A stretch of DNA of 64,000 bases from Cupriavidus consociatus. GTDB taxonomy: Bacteria > Pseudomonadota > Gammaproteobacteria > Burkholderiales > Burkholderiaceae. Below are positions 18,252 through 26,864 of this stretch, piece after piece. The notes beneath the pieces were generated by a model. That model had not been told where the DNA came from and searched no databases. It was given only the letters and a program-made list of their open reading frames with translations. Numbering within the stretch: the stretch's first letter is position 1; each line of letters starts with the position of its first letter. Made by a program: the position numbers and the translations under genes. Where the stretch lies: assembly GCF_017814975.1 (NCBI RefSeq), contig NZ_JAGIQA010000015.1:124001-188000 (forward strand). The letters are read 5' to 3'.

Positions 18252-18350
18252 GCAGTCCATCTGCGACAAGCCATTTACGACTGATGCCCCATCCGGCCTC
18301 CACGATCTGTGGCGGCGCTGATAACCAAAGTTCTGATCAAGGAGATAGAA

Positions 18351-19409
18351 ATGCAATTTCTGGATGACTCGCTGCACCCGGAGAACATGGACAAGGTGGT
18401 CATCACCGTGGCCCCGTACGGCCCGGAATGGATGCCGGAAGACTTCCCGGAAGACATCCCCGTGACCATGGAAGAGCAGATCCAGAAAGCAGTGGATTGC
18501 TATGAAGCCGGCGCCAGCGTGCTGCATTTGCACGTGCGTGAGCCGGATGGCAAGGGCTCCAAGCGCCTGTCCATGTTCAACGAACTGATCGCCGGCGTGC
18601 GCAAGGCGGTGCCCGACATGATCATCCAGGTTGGCGGCTCGATCTCGTTCGCACCGGAGGATGAAGGCCAGGCCGCGAAGTGGCTGGATGATGACACGCG
18701 TCACGCGCTGGCGGATCTCGACCCCAAGCCGGACCAGGTGACTGTAGCACTCAACACCATCCAGATGAACATCATGGAGTTGATCTACCCGGAATTCTAC
18801 GAGCGCACGCACATGGCCAACCCGGCCGTCTACGACGCGTACCGTGAAATGATTGTTCCGGCCGGCCCGGCCTGGGCGGAAGAGCACCTGCGGCGCCTGC
18901 AGGAAGCCGGCATCCAGCCGCACTTTCAGTTGGTCGGGATGCATGCGCTCGAGACGCTGGACCGCATGGTGCGCAGGGGCCTCTACAAGGGGCCGCTGAA
19001 CCTGACCTGCATCGGCATCGGTGGCGGACACCATGGACCGCATCCGTACAACCTGTTCGACTTCATCCAGCGTGCACCGGATGGCTGCACCATCACCTCG
19101 GAGTCGTTGTTCAAGAATGTACTGCCGTGGAACACGATGGCGCTGGCAATGGGTATGCACGTGCGCTGCGGCATTGAGGACACCCTCATCGATCAGCATG
19201 GCAATCGCTTCACCTCGGTGCAGCAGATCCAGCAGACCGTGCGTATCGCCAGGGAACTGGGCCGCGAAATCGCCGATGGCAAGGCAGCGCGGGAAATCTA
19301 CCGCATCGGCACCTGGTATAGCGATGTCGATGAAACCCTGGCTGCCAACGGCATGACCCCGAACCGCAAGCCCGGTGTCAAGAACGTGCCGCTGCGCAAC
19401 GCAGCCTGA
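18351..19409 (+). CDS. Beta-keto acid cleavage enzyme (BKACE, DUF849 family), copy 2
   Basis: A 352-residue paralogue of the preceding enzyme. VLHLHVREPDGKGSK carries the HxH zinc ligands, IIQVGGSISF the barrel strand, and GIGGGHHGPHPYN the distal loop. The ATG at 18351 has AAGGAGATAGAA directly upstream and is preferred over an in-frame start at 18309. It is longer than copy 1 and its N-terminus is distinct (MQFLDDSLHPENMDKVVITV). The two differ enough to exclude a recent duplication. It belongs to the same rightward operon, followed by an SDR. Confidence 0.9.
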   Translation: MQFLDDSLHPENMDKVVITVAPYGPEWMPEDFPEDIPVTMEEQIQKAVDCYEAGASVLHLHVREPDGKGSKRLSMFNELIAGVRKAVPDMIIQVGGSISFAPEDEGQAAKWLDDDTRHALADLDPKPDQVTVALNTIQMNIMELIYPEFYERTHMANPAVYDAYREMIVPAGPAWAEEHLRRLQEAGIQPHFQLVGMHALETLDRMVRRGLYKGPLNLTCIGIGGGHHGPHPYNLFDFIQRAPDGCTITSESLFKNVLPWNTMALAMGMHVRCGIEDTLIDQHGNRFTSVQQIQQTVRIARELGREIADGKAAREIYRIGTWYSDVDETLAANGMTPNRKPGVKNVPLRNAA

Positions 19410-19516
19410 GCCTGCTACGGCGCAGGCAACGACTCGATCCGGTTGATGTGCGGACTCCAGCCTGAATTGCCGCAACGGGATCGATCTGTTTTGACTTGAT
19501 TCAAATAGGAAATGTC

Positions 19517-20263
19517 ATGACTCGTACCGTCGTTCTCGTTACGGGAGCCACATCTGGAATCGGCCGCGCAACGGCGCTTGCATTTGGCCGTGACGGGGCA
19601 CAACTGGTTTGCTCCGGCCGCAATGCCACCGCAGGCGCCGCACTTGTGTCTCAACTCCGGGAGTTCGGTGCCGAGGCCGAGTTCGTACCCGCTGATGTAG
19701 CGAATGAGGAGCAGGTCCGCCAACTTGTCGAGCACACCGTCACCCGCTTTGGACGGCTCGATGTCGCAGTGAACAGTGCAGGGATTGAAGGCTCGCCTGG
19801 GTCGATCGTTGACCAGACGGTTGAATCCTATGCAGCGACCTTCGATGCGAATGTTCTTGGGACGTTCCTGAGCATGAAGCACCAGTTACGCGTCATGCTG
19901 GAGCAGAAAGAGGGCGTTGTGATCAATCTCTCCTCCACCATGGGAAGCCGCGGCAACGCGCAGAATCCGATGTATGTGGCCAGCAAGCATGCGATCGAAG
20001 GCTTGACCAAGGCCGCAGCACTCGATGCAGCAAGATCGAACGTGAGAGTGAATGCGGTTGCCCCTGGCCCGATCGAGACCGGGATGCTGGACCGCATTGC
20101 GGGCGGCGCCGAGAAAGTTGCTGCAGTTGCCGCGAGTATCCCGGCGGGTCGCATCGGGACCCCGGAGGAGGTCGCCGACGCCATTGTATTCCTGGCGTCC
20201 GCACGGTCCAGGTACATAACGGGCCAGATTCTCGCGGTCAATGGCGGCAAGACAGCGATGTAG
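19517..20263 (+). CDS. Short-chain dehydrogenase/reductase (SDR)
   Basis: A 248-residue classical SDR with TGATSGIGRATALAF for cofactor binding, NSAGI, Ser in INLSSTMG, and Tyr/Lys in YVASKHAIEG. The start is the ATG at 19517 with AGGA upstream; the frame stays open from a TTG at 19496. It lies 107 bp after BKACE copy 2. Oxidation of a beta-hydroxy acid to the beta-keto acid used by BKACE is a reasonable role but is inferred from context only. Confidence 0.9.
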   Translation: MTRTVVLVTGATSGIGRATALAFGRDGAQLVCSGRNATAGAALVSQLREFGAEAEFVPADVANEEQVRQLVEHTVTRFGRLDVAVNSAGIEGSPGSIVDQTVESYAATFDANVLGTFLSMKHQLRVMLEQKEGVVINLSSTMGSRGNAQNPMYVASKHAIEGLTKAAALDAARSNVRVNAVAPGPIETGMLDRIAGGAEKVAAVAASIPAGRIGTPEEVADAIVFLASARSRYITGQILAVNGGKTAM

Positions 20264-20339
20264 TCGCCGGCGCGCTGGGCATTGGGATTGCCCCATGCGC
20301 GCTCAGACGCAATATGAAAAGAATTTCAGGAGACAAGTC

Positions 20340-21311
20340 ATGGCAAAAGCAATCCGGTTCTACGAGACGGGCAGCGCAGACGTGCTCAAGCTCGAGACCG
20401 TGGAAGTCGGCGATCCAGGCCCCGGCCAGGCGCGCGTGCGGCACAGCTACATCGCTGTTAACTTTATCGACATCTATTTCCGCACCGGCCACTATCCGCT
20501 CGACCTGCCCAATGGCCTGGGCTCGGATGCCGTCGGTGTGGTCGAGGCAGTGGGCCCCGGCGTCACCGACATCCGCGTGGGCGACCGCGTGGGCTACCTG
20601 CTCGGCCCGCAGGGCGCCTACTCGGACGTGCGGGTCATGCCTGCGGAGTGGCTGATCCCGCTGCCGGACGGCGTCTCCGACCGCGTCGCCTCGACGCTCA
20701 TCATGAAGGGGATGACGGCGCAATACCTGTTCCGCCAGGTCTACCCGCTCAGGGGCGGCGAGACCATCCTCTATCACGCCGCAGCCGGCGGCGTGGGCCT
20801 GATCGCCTGCCAGTGGGCACGCGCGCTTGGCGTGAACATGATCGGAACGGTCAGCACCGACGAGAAGGCCGAACTTGCCAGGGCCAATGGCTGCTCGCAC
20901 GTCATCGTCACCTCGCGCGAGAACATCGTCGACCGCGTGATGGAAATCACCGACGGCAAGAAAGTCCCGGTGGTGTTCGATTCGGTCGGCAAGTCGACGC
21001 TGGACGCCTCGCTGTCCTGCCTGCAGGTGCGCGGCACGCTGGTCAGCAACGGCACGACGTCAGGCCCCGTCGAGATTGACAGCCGCATGCTCGCGGCGAA
21101 AGGCTCGCTCTGGGTCACGCGTCCGGCCATGGTGCACTACGCCACGCCGCGCTCGCACATGCTCGCGATGGCCAACGAGGTGTTTGACATGGTGATGGCG
21201 GGAAAGATCACCAGCGCGCCGAAGCAGCAGTTTGCGCTGGAAGAGGCCGCGCTGGCCCATCGCGCCCTGGAAAACAGGCAGACGAGCGGCGCCACCGTAC
21301 TGGTGCCGTAA
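20340..21311 (+). CDS. Quinone oxidoreductase-like MDR enzyme (zinc-free)
   Basis: A 323-residue medium-chain reductase. FIDIYFRTGHYPLDLPNGLG at the front and YHAAAGGVGLIACQWARALG for NADPH binding match NADPH:quinone reductases of the QOR1 type, and the structural zinc lobe is absent. The ATG at 20340 follows CAGGAGACAAGTC and is preferred over earlier in-frame starts. It is in line with the BKACE-SDR genes and followed by a strong stem-loop. A link between this enzyme and the keto acid route is not evident. Confidence 0.9.
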   Translation: MAKAIRFYETGSADVLKLETVEVGDPGPGQARVRHSYIAVNFIDIYFRTGHYPLDLPNGLGSDAVGVVEAVGPGVTDIRVGDRVGYLLGPQGAYSDVRVMPAEWLIPLPDGVSDRVASTLIMKGMTAQYLFRQVYPLRGGETILYHAAAGGVGLIACQWARALGVNMIGTVSTDEKAELARANGCSHVIVTSRENIVDRVMEITDGKKVPVVFDSVGKSTLDASLSCLQVRGTLVSNGTTSGPVEIDSRMLAAKGSLWVTRPAMVHYATPRSHMLAMANEVFDMVMAGKITSAPKQQFALEEAALAHRALENRQTSGATVLVP

Positions 21312-21353
21312 AGCAGTGCCGTAGTCCCCTCCCATGCATGCCGCAGTCGCATT

Positions 21354-21379
21354 CCCACCCTCGCCGGGGCGAGGGTGGG
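21354..21379 (+). terminator. Strong GC-rich stem-loop after the quinone reductase gene
   Basis: CCCACCCTCGCC and GGCGAGGGTGGG form a perfect 12-bp stem with only two bases between the arms, so the functional loop is larger. It lies 43 bases after the stop and before the next receptor gene. There is no T run, so it may be an mRNA-stabilising or attenuating element or a member of a dispersed repeat family. Confidence 0.5.
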
Positions 21380-21440
21380 GGGACGGCTGCATCCTCGAAA
21401 GCAAGCTCACATTGCTGGATACACCGAGATGGAGACAAAG

Positions 21441-22421
21441 ATGTCAGACCGACCTGCCGTTCTGCGCGTGCGCCGCGTCGCCGCAGCGACGATTCTTGCT
21501 CTTGCCATGCCCGCCGCCATGGCGTGGACCAGCAAGCCGGTGCGCGTACTGGTGCCAGCACCTGCCGGCGGCACGATGGACGTGATGGCCCGCATACTGT
21601 CCGAACAACTCACGGCAGAGCTGGGCCAGCCCGTGGTCGTCGACAACAAGCCGGGTGCCGGCGGCGCCATCGCGGTCGGCGCAATGCTGGCGGCGCCGCC
21701 CGATGGCCAGACCATTCTGGTGTCGGCGACCAACGTGTTTGCGGAAATCCCCCACGTGATGAAGGTGCCCTACGATCCGATGAAGGACGTGAAGCCCGTT
21801 GCCGCCGCGGCCAGGTCGACCCTGCTGCTCGTCAGCGCCCCCGGCCTGCCGGCCAAGGACCTGCCGGGGCTGATCAGCTACGTGAAGGCGCATCCGGGCA
21901 ACCTGAGTTTCGCCACCTACGGCCCGGGCACCGCCTCGCAGTACGCCGGCATGATCATGAACCAGAAGGCGGGGATGGATCTCCAGAACATCCCGTTTCC
22001 TGGATCGCCACCGGCCCTGACGCAGGTGATGGGCGGGCAGATCGCCGTGATGTATGACGGCATGGTGACGTCGCTGCCATACCTCAAGGCGGGCAAGCTC
22101 AAGGCCTATGCCGTGGCCGGCAAGCAGCGCTTGCCGATGCTCCCGCAGGTGCCGACCTTCGCCGAACTGGGCTATCCGGACGTTGACTTCAGCAACTGGA
22201 CCGGCGTGTTCGTGTCGTCCAAGGTGCCGGCAGACCTGACCGAGAAGATCCAGGCCGCGGTCTACAAGGCAGCCTCCAGGGCCGGCGTGCAGGACCGGAT
22301 TGCCGCGCTCGGATTCGAGCCGCTGCAGCCGCAGAGCCTTGGCCAGCTCAGCCACGATCTGCGCGCCGATTTCGATCGCAACGCCCGCATCGTGAAGACC
22401 TTCAACATCCAGCCCCAATGA
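21441..22421 (+). CDS. Bug-type periplasmic solute receptor
   Basis: A 326-residue receptor with a signal sequence (RRVAAATILALAMPAAMAWT). The Bug core follows: SKPVRVLVPAPAGGTMDVMA, then VVVDNKPGAGGAIAVGAM. The ATG at 21441 has GGAGACAAAG upstream; a longer in-frame start at 21375 lies inside the stem-loop region. It is only distantly related to the receptor at 3718. It is followed after 12 bases by a dioxygenase, so the two are probably co-transcribed. Confidence 0.9.
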   Translation: MSDRPAVLRVRRVAAATILALAMPAAMAWTSKPVRVLVPAPAGGTMDVMARILSEQLTAELGQPVVVDNKPGAGGAIAVGAMLAAPPDGQTILVSATNVFAEIPHVMKVPYDPMKDVKPVAAAARSTLLLVSAPGLPAKDLPGLISYVKAHPGNLSFATYGPGTASQYAGMIMNQKAGMDLQNIPFPGSPPALTQVMGGQIAVMYDGMVTSLPYLKAGKLKAYAVAGKQRLPMLPQVPTFAELGYPDVDFSNWTGVFVSSKVPADLTEKIQAAVYKAASRAGVQDRIAALGFEPLQPQSLGQLSHDLRADFDRNARIVKTFNIQPQ

Positions 22422-22433
22422 CATCCATCGACC

Positions 22434-23282
22434 ATGCGAGTTGAACAACTTACCTGCGCGATCGGGGCAGAACTCATTGGTGTCAGCCTGGCCGATGCGA
22501 TCCATGATGACGGCCTTTTCGCCGGTATCCGCAAAGCGCTGCTCAGGCACCGCGTGCTGTTCCTGCGCGACCAGGACATCACGTCTGCCCAGCACGTGGC
22601 CTTTGCGCGCCGCTTCGGGGATCTGGAGGATCACCCCGTGACGGGCAGCGACCCGGAGAATCCAGGGCTGGTGCAGATCTACAAGACGCCGGCCAATCCG
22701 CCGGATCGTTACGAGAACGCCTGGCACACAGATGCGACCTGGCGCGAAGTACCGCCGCTTGGCGCTGTCCTGCGGTGCTGGGAGTGCCCGCCCGTCGGGG
22801 GCGACACCATGTGGGCCAACATGGTGCTTGCGTACGAAAACTTGCCCGCCCACGTCAAGGAGCAGATTGCCGACCTTCGGGCGCGTCACAGCATCGAGGC
22901 GAGCTTTGGCGCCGCCATGCCAATCGAGCGGCGTCTGGCGCTGAAGAGTCAGTTCCCTGACGCCGAGCATCCGGTGGTGCGAACCCACCCAGAGACCGGC
23001 GAGAAGGTGCTGTTCGTCAACGGGTTTACCACGCACTTCACCAATTTCCACACGCCGGGCCGAGTGCGTTTTGGGCAGGACCACAGTCCCGGCGGCGCCG
23101 ATCTGCTGCGCTACCTGGTTACGCAGGCATACATCCCCGAACATCAGGTCCGCTGGCGCTGGACGAAGAACAGCGTGGCTATCTGGGACAACCGGTCGAC
23201 CCAACATTACGCCGTCATGGATTATCCGCCGTGCCACCGGAGGATGGACCGCGCAACGATCATCGGAGACCGTCCTTTCTGA
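22434..23282 (+). CDS. TauD/TfdA-family Fe(II)/2-oxoglutarate dioxygenase
   Basis: A 282-residue dioxygenase. Iron ligands are visible as HxD in AWHTDATWRE and the distal His in RSTQHYAVMDY; the Arg that binds 2-oxoglutarate is in RRMDRATIIG. HRVLFLRDQDI at the front is typical. Members hydroxylate taurine, phenoxyacids and many other acids. It sits between a Bug receptor and a porin, so it probably attacks the imported acid. The substrate is not recognisable. Confidence 0.92.
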   Translation: MRVEQLTCAIGAELIGVSLADAIHDDGLFAGIRKALLRHRVLFLRDQDITSAQHVAFARRFGDLEDHPVTGSDPENPGLVQIYKTPANPPDRYENAWHTDATWREVPPLGAVLRCWECPPVGGDTMWANMVLAYENLPAHVKEQIADLRARHSIEASFGAAMPIERRLALKSQFPDAEHPVVRTHPETGEKVLFVNGFTTHFTNFHTPGRVRFGQDHSPGGADLLRYLVTQAYIPEHQVRWRWTKNSVAIWDNRSTQHYAVMDYPPCHRRMDRATIIGDRPF

Positions 23283-23438
23283 TCAGGACTGGCCGGCTCG
23301 CATACCGAAAGGTCCGGGCTGCAGATCGTTGACCAAGGGGGGCACCCCTGTAGTAGCGCGCACCTGGCGCCGGAAGTCGTAGTGACTGAGCCTGAGAACA
23401 ATCAAATGAAAACGATGAACCATGGAGGATGGGAGTAG

Positions 23439-24596
23439 ATGAAAAGAGCGTTTCTTGCCCTGGCCGCCGCGATGGCATGTGGTGGGGTCCAGGCGCAGTC
23501 CAGCGTAACGTTGTACGGCGTGATCGACGTCAACCTCGAATACGTCAACAAGGTCGGCGTCGTGCCGTCGGCGGCCAACGGCTTCAATCCCGGTACGGGC
23601 CATTCGGTGTTCCGCGAGAACTCCGGCGGCTACTCCGGATCGCGCTGGGGCCTGCGCGGCACGGAAGACCTCGGTGGCGGACTGAAGTCCATCTACGTGC
23701 TGGAAAGCGGCTTCAACGCCGATACCGGCACCCAGCAGCAGGGCGGGCGCATGTTCGGCCGCCAGGCTTTTGCCGGCCTCAGGTCGGACTATGGGCAGGT
23801 CACCTTTGGCCGCCAGTACACGTCGCTGTTCGTGTCGTTGGCCAACTTCGTGCCGGCCCGCTTCGCCACGCAGTATGAACCGGCGGGCGTCATCGCCGGC
23901 GCGAACTTTCGCGAGGACAACATGGCGCAGTACACCGGCACGTTCGGTCCAGTGACCGCCATGGCGCACTGGTCGTTTGGCGTCGGTACGACGCTGCCGC
24001 AGATCAATCCCGGTATTCCCACGTTGGGCGGCAACGGCGAAGTGCCCGGACAGTTCCGCCGGGATTCAGCCTACGGTGCGGGCGTGACCTACATGAACGG
24101 CCCGCTCGGCCTCGGCGTTGCCTACGACCAGTGGAACCCGACGATCGGCGCCAGCAACGGCACGTTGAAGAAAGCGGCCGTCATGGCCAGCTATTCGGTC
24201 GGCGCGGGCAAGGTGATGGGTGGCTACCGCTGGGGGCAGAACAAGGACCAGACGGGCAGGGAGTTCCTGCGCGACGACTTCTACTGGATCGGCGGCCAGT
24301 ACCGCGTGTCGGCGGCGCTGGACTTCACGCTGGAGTATGACTACCAGAACCTGAAGAATGTCGGCGGCAACACCCACGCCGCCAATCCGTGGCAGATCGC
24401 TCTGATCGCGGACTACTCGCTGTCGAAGCGGACCGACGTGTACCTGACCACGGCGTATACCCGCAACGCCGGCCTGACCCTGGACTCGGCGGCGAGCGGC
24501 TTCGCCACCAGCCTGGCGCTGGGCAACAGCTACTCGCTGCCCAGTGGGCAGAAGTCCATGTTCGGTGCGGCCGTGGGCATCCGCCATATCTTCTGA
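23439..24596 (+). CDS. General porin of the Burkholderiales type
   Basis: A 385-residue outer-membrane protein. The signal peptide MKRAFLALAAAMACGGVQAQ is followed by SSVTLYGVIDVNLEYV, the standard start of betaproteobacterial trimeric porins. The chain ends GIRHIF with the terminal Phe needed for BAM insertion. A GGAGGATGGGAG stretch gives a strong ribosome site. It lies 156 bp after the dioxygenase and may be the outer-membrane entry route for the same substrate. Confidence 0.93.
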   Translation: MKRAFLALAAAMACGGVQAQSSVTLYGVIDVNLEYVNKVGVVPSAANGFNPGTGHSVFRENSGGYSGSRWGLRGTEDLGGGLKSIYVLESGFNADTGTQQQGGRMFGRQAFAGLRSDYGQVTFGRQYTSLFVSLANFVPARFATQYEPAGVIAGANFREDNMAQYTGTFGPVTAMAHWSFGVGTTLPQINPGIPTLGGNGEVPGQFRRDSAYGAGVTYMNGPLGLGVAYDQWNPTIGASNGTLKKAAVMASYSVGAGKVMGGYRWGQNKDQTGREFLRDDFYWIGGQYRVSAALDFTLEYDYQNLKNVGGNTHAANPWQIALIADYSLSKRTDVYLTTAYTRNAGLTLDSAASGFATSLALGNSYSLPSGQKSMFGAAVGIRHIF

Positions 24597-24819
24597 CCAC
24601 CCGCGTGGTGGCGATCCCGTGGGCGGGCAGCAGCCGTGCGCTCAAGGTACCTCGCCTCGCGACAAGCCACGCTTCGCGCGGAAGGGAGCGTGGCAAGTTC
24701 ATCCGGGGGACGCAGACGATCACGCTCCGGATTTCAACCGGGGAAATCGAATCCATGACTTCTACCAACCCACTGCGTCATTTTTGGTGTGAGTGACCTG
24801 CACCAACCCCGCTGCCTGA

Positions 24820-25761
24820 TCACTCGGCATCGAGCTGCATCAGAGCGCTGACATGAGCCATCGCACTCGTGGCCAATGCGTCGAGGCTATAGCCCCCTTC
24901 CAGGATCGATACGATGCGGCCGTCGCACGTTTCGTCGGCAATCTGCATCAGTTCCTTGGTGATCCAATGGAAGTCGCTGTCCTCCAGGTTCATGCCGGCG
25001 AGGGGATCCAGGCGGTGCGCGTCGAATCCCGCGGAGACAATGAGGAGTTCGGGGGCGAACGCCCTTAGCGAGGGAAGCACGAGGGCGGAAATTGCTGCAC
25101 GGAACTGCGCAGACTCACAGCCGCGAGGCAACGGAACGTTCACGATATTGTGGTTCACCCCTGTCTCGGACCGGGCTCCGGTACCGGGATAGAACGGCGA
25201 CTGGTGGCTGGATGCATAAAACAGCTCCGGGCGGTCGAAGAATGCTGCCTGGGTTCCATTGCCGTGATGCACATCGAAATCGACCACAGCGACGCGCTCG
25301 AGTTTGTGGACCTCATAGGCGTAGGCTGCCGCGATCGCCGCCTGGTTGAAAATGCAAAAGCCCATCGCCTTCGCCGGTTCAGCGTGATGGCCACATGGCC
25401 GCGTCGCGCAGAACACGTTGCGCGCCTGGCCGTCAATCACCGCATCGACACCCGCGCAAGCAGCGCCGACGCAGCGCATGACGGCTTCCCACGAACCCGG
25501 CGACATGACCGTATCGCCCGCGTCCAGCGGCACGTATCCCTGGCTGGGTGCGCTTTGCGCGATCTCGTCGATGTAGTCCGAATCGTGGATCAATCGCAAC
25601 TGCTCGACGGTGCCCATCGGCGCATCGCGCCATTCCAGCGAAGCGAATTCCGGTCTTCGCAACGTCTGCACGACGGCTCTCAGGCGTTCGGCCGACTCCG
25701 GATGGTGCGGCCCGGGGCGGTGTTCGAGACACGCGGTGTGGGTATAAATGATTGTTGTCAT
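24820..25761 (-). CDS. Histone-deacetylase-family amidohydrolase (class II type)
   Basis: A 313-residue zinc enzyme. The motifs are RPCGHHAEPAKAMGFCIFNQ (tandem His charge relay), VDFDVHHGNGTQAAFF (zinc Asp and His) and SAGFDAHRLDPLAG (second zinc Asp). These are complete, so it should be active. Bacterial members deacetylate acetylpolyamines, acetoin-related proteins or other small amides. It reads leftward, opposite to the porin, with nothing in the surroundings that defines its substrate. An AT-rich palindrome lies 84 bases upstream of the start. Confidence 0.92.
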   Translation of the reverse strand: MTTIIYTHTACLEHRPGPHHPESAERLRAVVQTLRRPEFASLEWRDAPMGTVEQLRLIHDSDYIDEIAQSAPSQGYVPLDAGDTVMSPGSWEAVMRCVGAACAGVDAVIDGQARNVFCATRPCGHHAEPAKAMGFCIFNQAAIAAAYAYEVHKLERVAVVDFDVHHGNGTQAAFFDRPELFYASSHQSPFYPGTGARSETGVNHNIVNVPLPRGCESAQFRAAISALVLPSLRAFAPELLIVSAGFDAHRLDPLAGMNLEDSDFHWITKELMQIADETCDGRIVSILEGGYSLDALATSAMAHVSALMQLDAE

Positions 25762-26268
25762 GTTCGGCTGTACTCGGTTTAACCGGCGCCTTTCCCTAAT
25801 CGCACACCGGTGGCTAACGTCGATTCGTCACGGCAATCCTATCAGATATGTAATATATCAGAGGAGCCAAGTTTCCGGACCTTCCGCAGGCGCTTGATGC
25901 GGTCGCCGAGCTGCAGCAACAAGTGACGTTCTAGGACCGAGGTAGTGTCAGTGAAGGCTGGCTTAGCGGCTCCCTGCCGGCCGCCTGGCTGCCGATCAGG
26001 TAGCCGCTGTCAATGGGTTTGGACATCCTTCACTCCTGTGTCCATGAATGGGTCTGTGCAGGTCGGCGAAGCAGGGCCAGCGCGCTGGCCCCGTCCTGCG
26101 ACGGCCCGCGTCCGGGTCATGCGCAGCCCTGGTTTTCGGCTTGCGGCAGCTTGGCGGGCTTGGACTTGCTCGCGTTGCGGCTGACGGGATGGTGCGAGCC
26201 CGGCTCTTCGTGGAAGCTTTCGCCCGCCTTCCAGCCAGGAATGGGTTTTCGTCACGGGAGGCACACGC
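25762..26268. other. Intergenic region with operator-like palindrome and possible gene remnant
   Basis: No intact gene is seen. On the minus strand a start with a strong site (AGGAGTGAAGG before ATG, start codon near 26029) opens a reading frame of about 27 residues beginning SKPIDSGYLIGSQAAG, then stops. Further along the minus strand another frame reads LGDRIKRLRKVRKL, which resembles the start of an XRE-type HTH regulator and then also stops (about 25860-25930). Both look like debris of truncated genes, but the evidence is weak. An AT-rich palindrome lies at 25845-25859. Confidence 0.4.
25845..25859. promoter_or_regulatory. AT-rich palindrome upstream of the deacetylase-like gene
   Basis: GATAT GTAAT ATATC is an inverted repeat with 5-bp arms in a very AT-rich stretch of a GC-rich region. 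It lies 84 bases before the leftward deacetylase start and could be a promoter with an operator. Confidence 0.35.
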
Positions 26269-26571
26269 TCAGGCGAGCCGAGGCAGCGATTTGTTGGGCG
26301 GCCCCGAAGCCTTGCTGGCTTCATCCCCCGCGCCGGTCTCGCCGGCGTGGCTTGGCGTAGCTGAAACGCCGCTCAGGTCTTGGCCGGCGATCAGCGTGTC
26401 GCCAAGGCTGCGGGTGTGGCCCGGTTGCGCCGATACGCCTTTCTGGTCCAGGCCGGCAGCCATGGGGTGGCTGGTCGCCCAGGCAAGGTCGGAAGCGGAT
26501 GCCCACGCGGTCACGCCGGTGGACAGGATCGCAGTGATGCCAAGTGCGCTGATCCAGTGGATCGGTTTCAT
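26269..26571 (-). CDS. Small secreted protein of unknown function
   Basis: A 100-residue product with an N-terminal signal sequence (MKPIHWISALGITAILSTGVTAWASA). The mature part of about 74 residues is rich in Gly, Ser, Ala and Pro (GVSAQPGHTRSLGDTLIAGQ), with a repeated pattern around GVSAxPxH. There is no cysteine and no recognised domain. It is divergent from the pyruvate dehydrogenase E1 gene, and each has a palindrome built on ACTACGA/TCGTAGT near its start. They may share a regulator. The coding assignment rests on the signal peptide and the spacing from the operator. Confidence 0.6.
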   Translation of the reverse strand: MKPIHWISALGITAILSTGVTAWASASDLAWATSHPMAAGLDQKGVSAQPGHTRSLGDTLIAGQDLSGVSATPSHAGETGAGDEASKASGPPNKSLPRLA

Positions 26572-26590
26572 AATGAACTCCGTTTGTTAA

Positions 26591-26613
26591 ACTACGATCA
26601 ATGTAGTCGTAGT
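26591..26613. promoter_or_regulatory. Palindromic operator candidate, small-protein side
   Basis: ACTACGA and TCGTAGT are separated by 9 bases. The first base lies 20 bases upstream of the start of the leftward small secreted protein. The same half-site is present in the large palindrome at 26786-26828. Confidence 0.55.
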
Positions 26614-26785
26614 AACGATACTAAATCGTCCATCGAAGTGCAAGCGAGGGCGTGGACTGCGCCGAAACAGGCATCCGGAAAAAATCTTGCGCGCGGACCA
26701 GATCGGCGAGCGTGTGCTGCTTCAGCGCTGTCTCCGGTCAAGTGCAAGACATGAACAGTCCATGGGTTTCCTGAAGTTTCTATCG

Positions 26786-26828
26786 ATAGGCTAAAACTAC
26801 GACTGTACAAGTCGTAGTTTTAGCCTAT
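26786..26828. promoter_or_regulatory. Large perfect inverted repeat in front of the pyruvate dehydrogenase E1 gene
   Basis: ATAGGCTAAAACTACGACT and AGTCGTAGTTTTAGCCTAT are perfect 19-bp arms around GTACA. The right arm runs into TATACT (26826-26831), a good -10 element, so a bound protein would block the promoter. The E1 start codon lies 36 bases further. The core ACTACGA...TCGTAGT recurs at 26591-26613. Confidence 0.75.
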
Positions 26829-26864
26829 ACTGGTTCTCACCGGATACCTTGACGGAGACATGCC

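Noticed and set aside
26010..26324. A 104-residue minus-strand frame rich in Arg and Pro
   Set aside because: It overlaps the small secreted protein in another frame and has only shadow-like composition.
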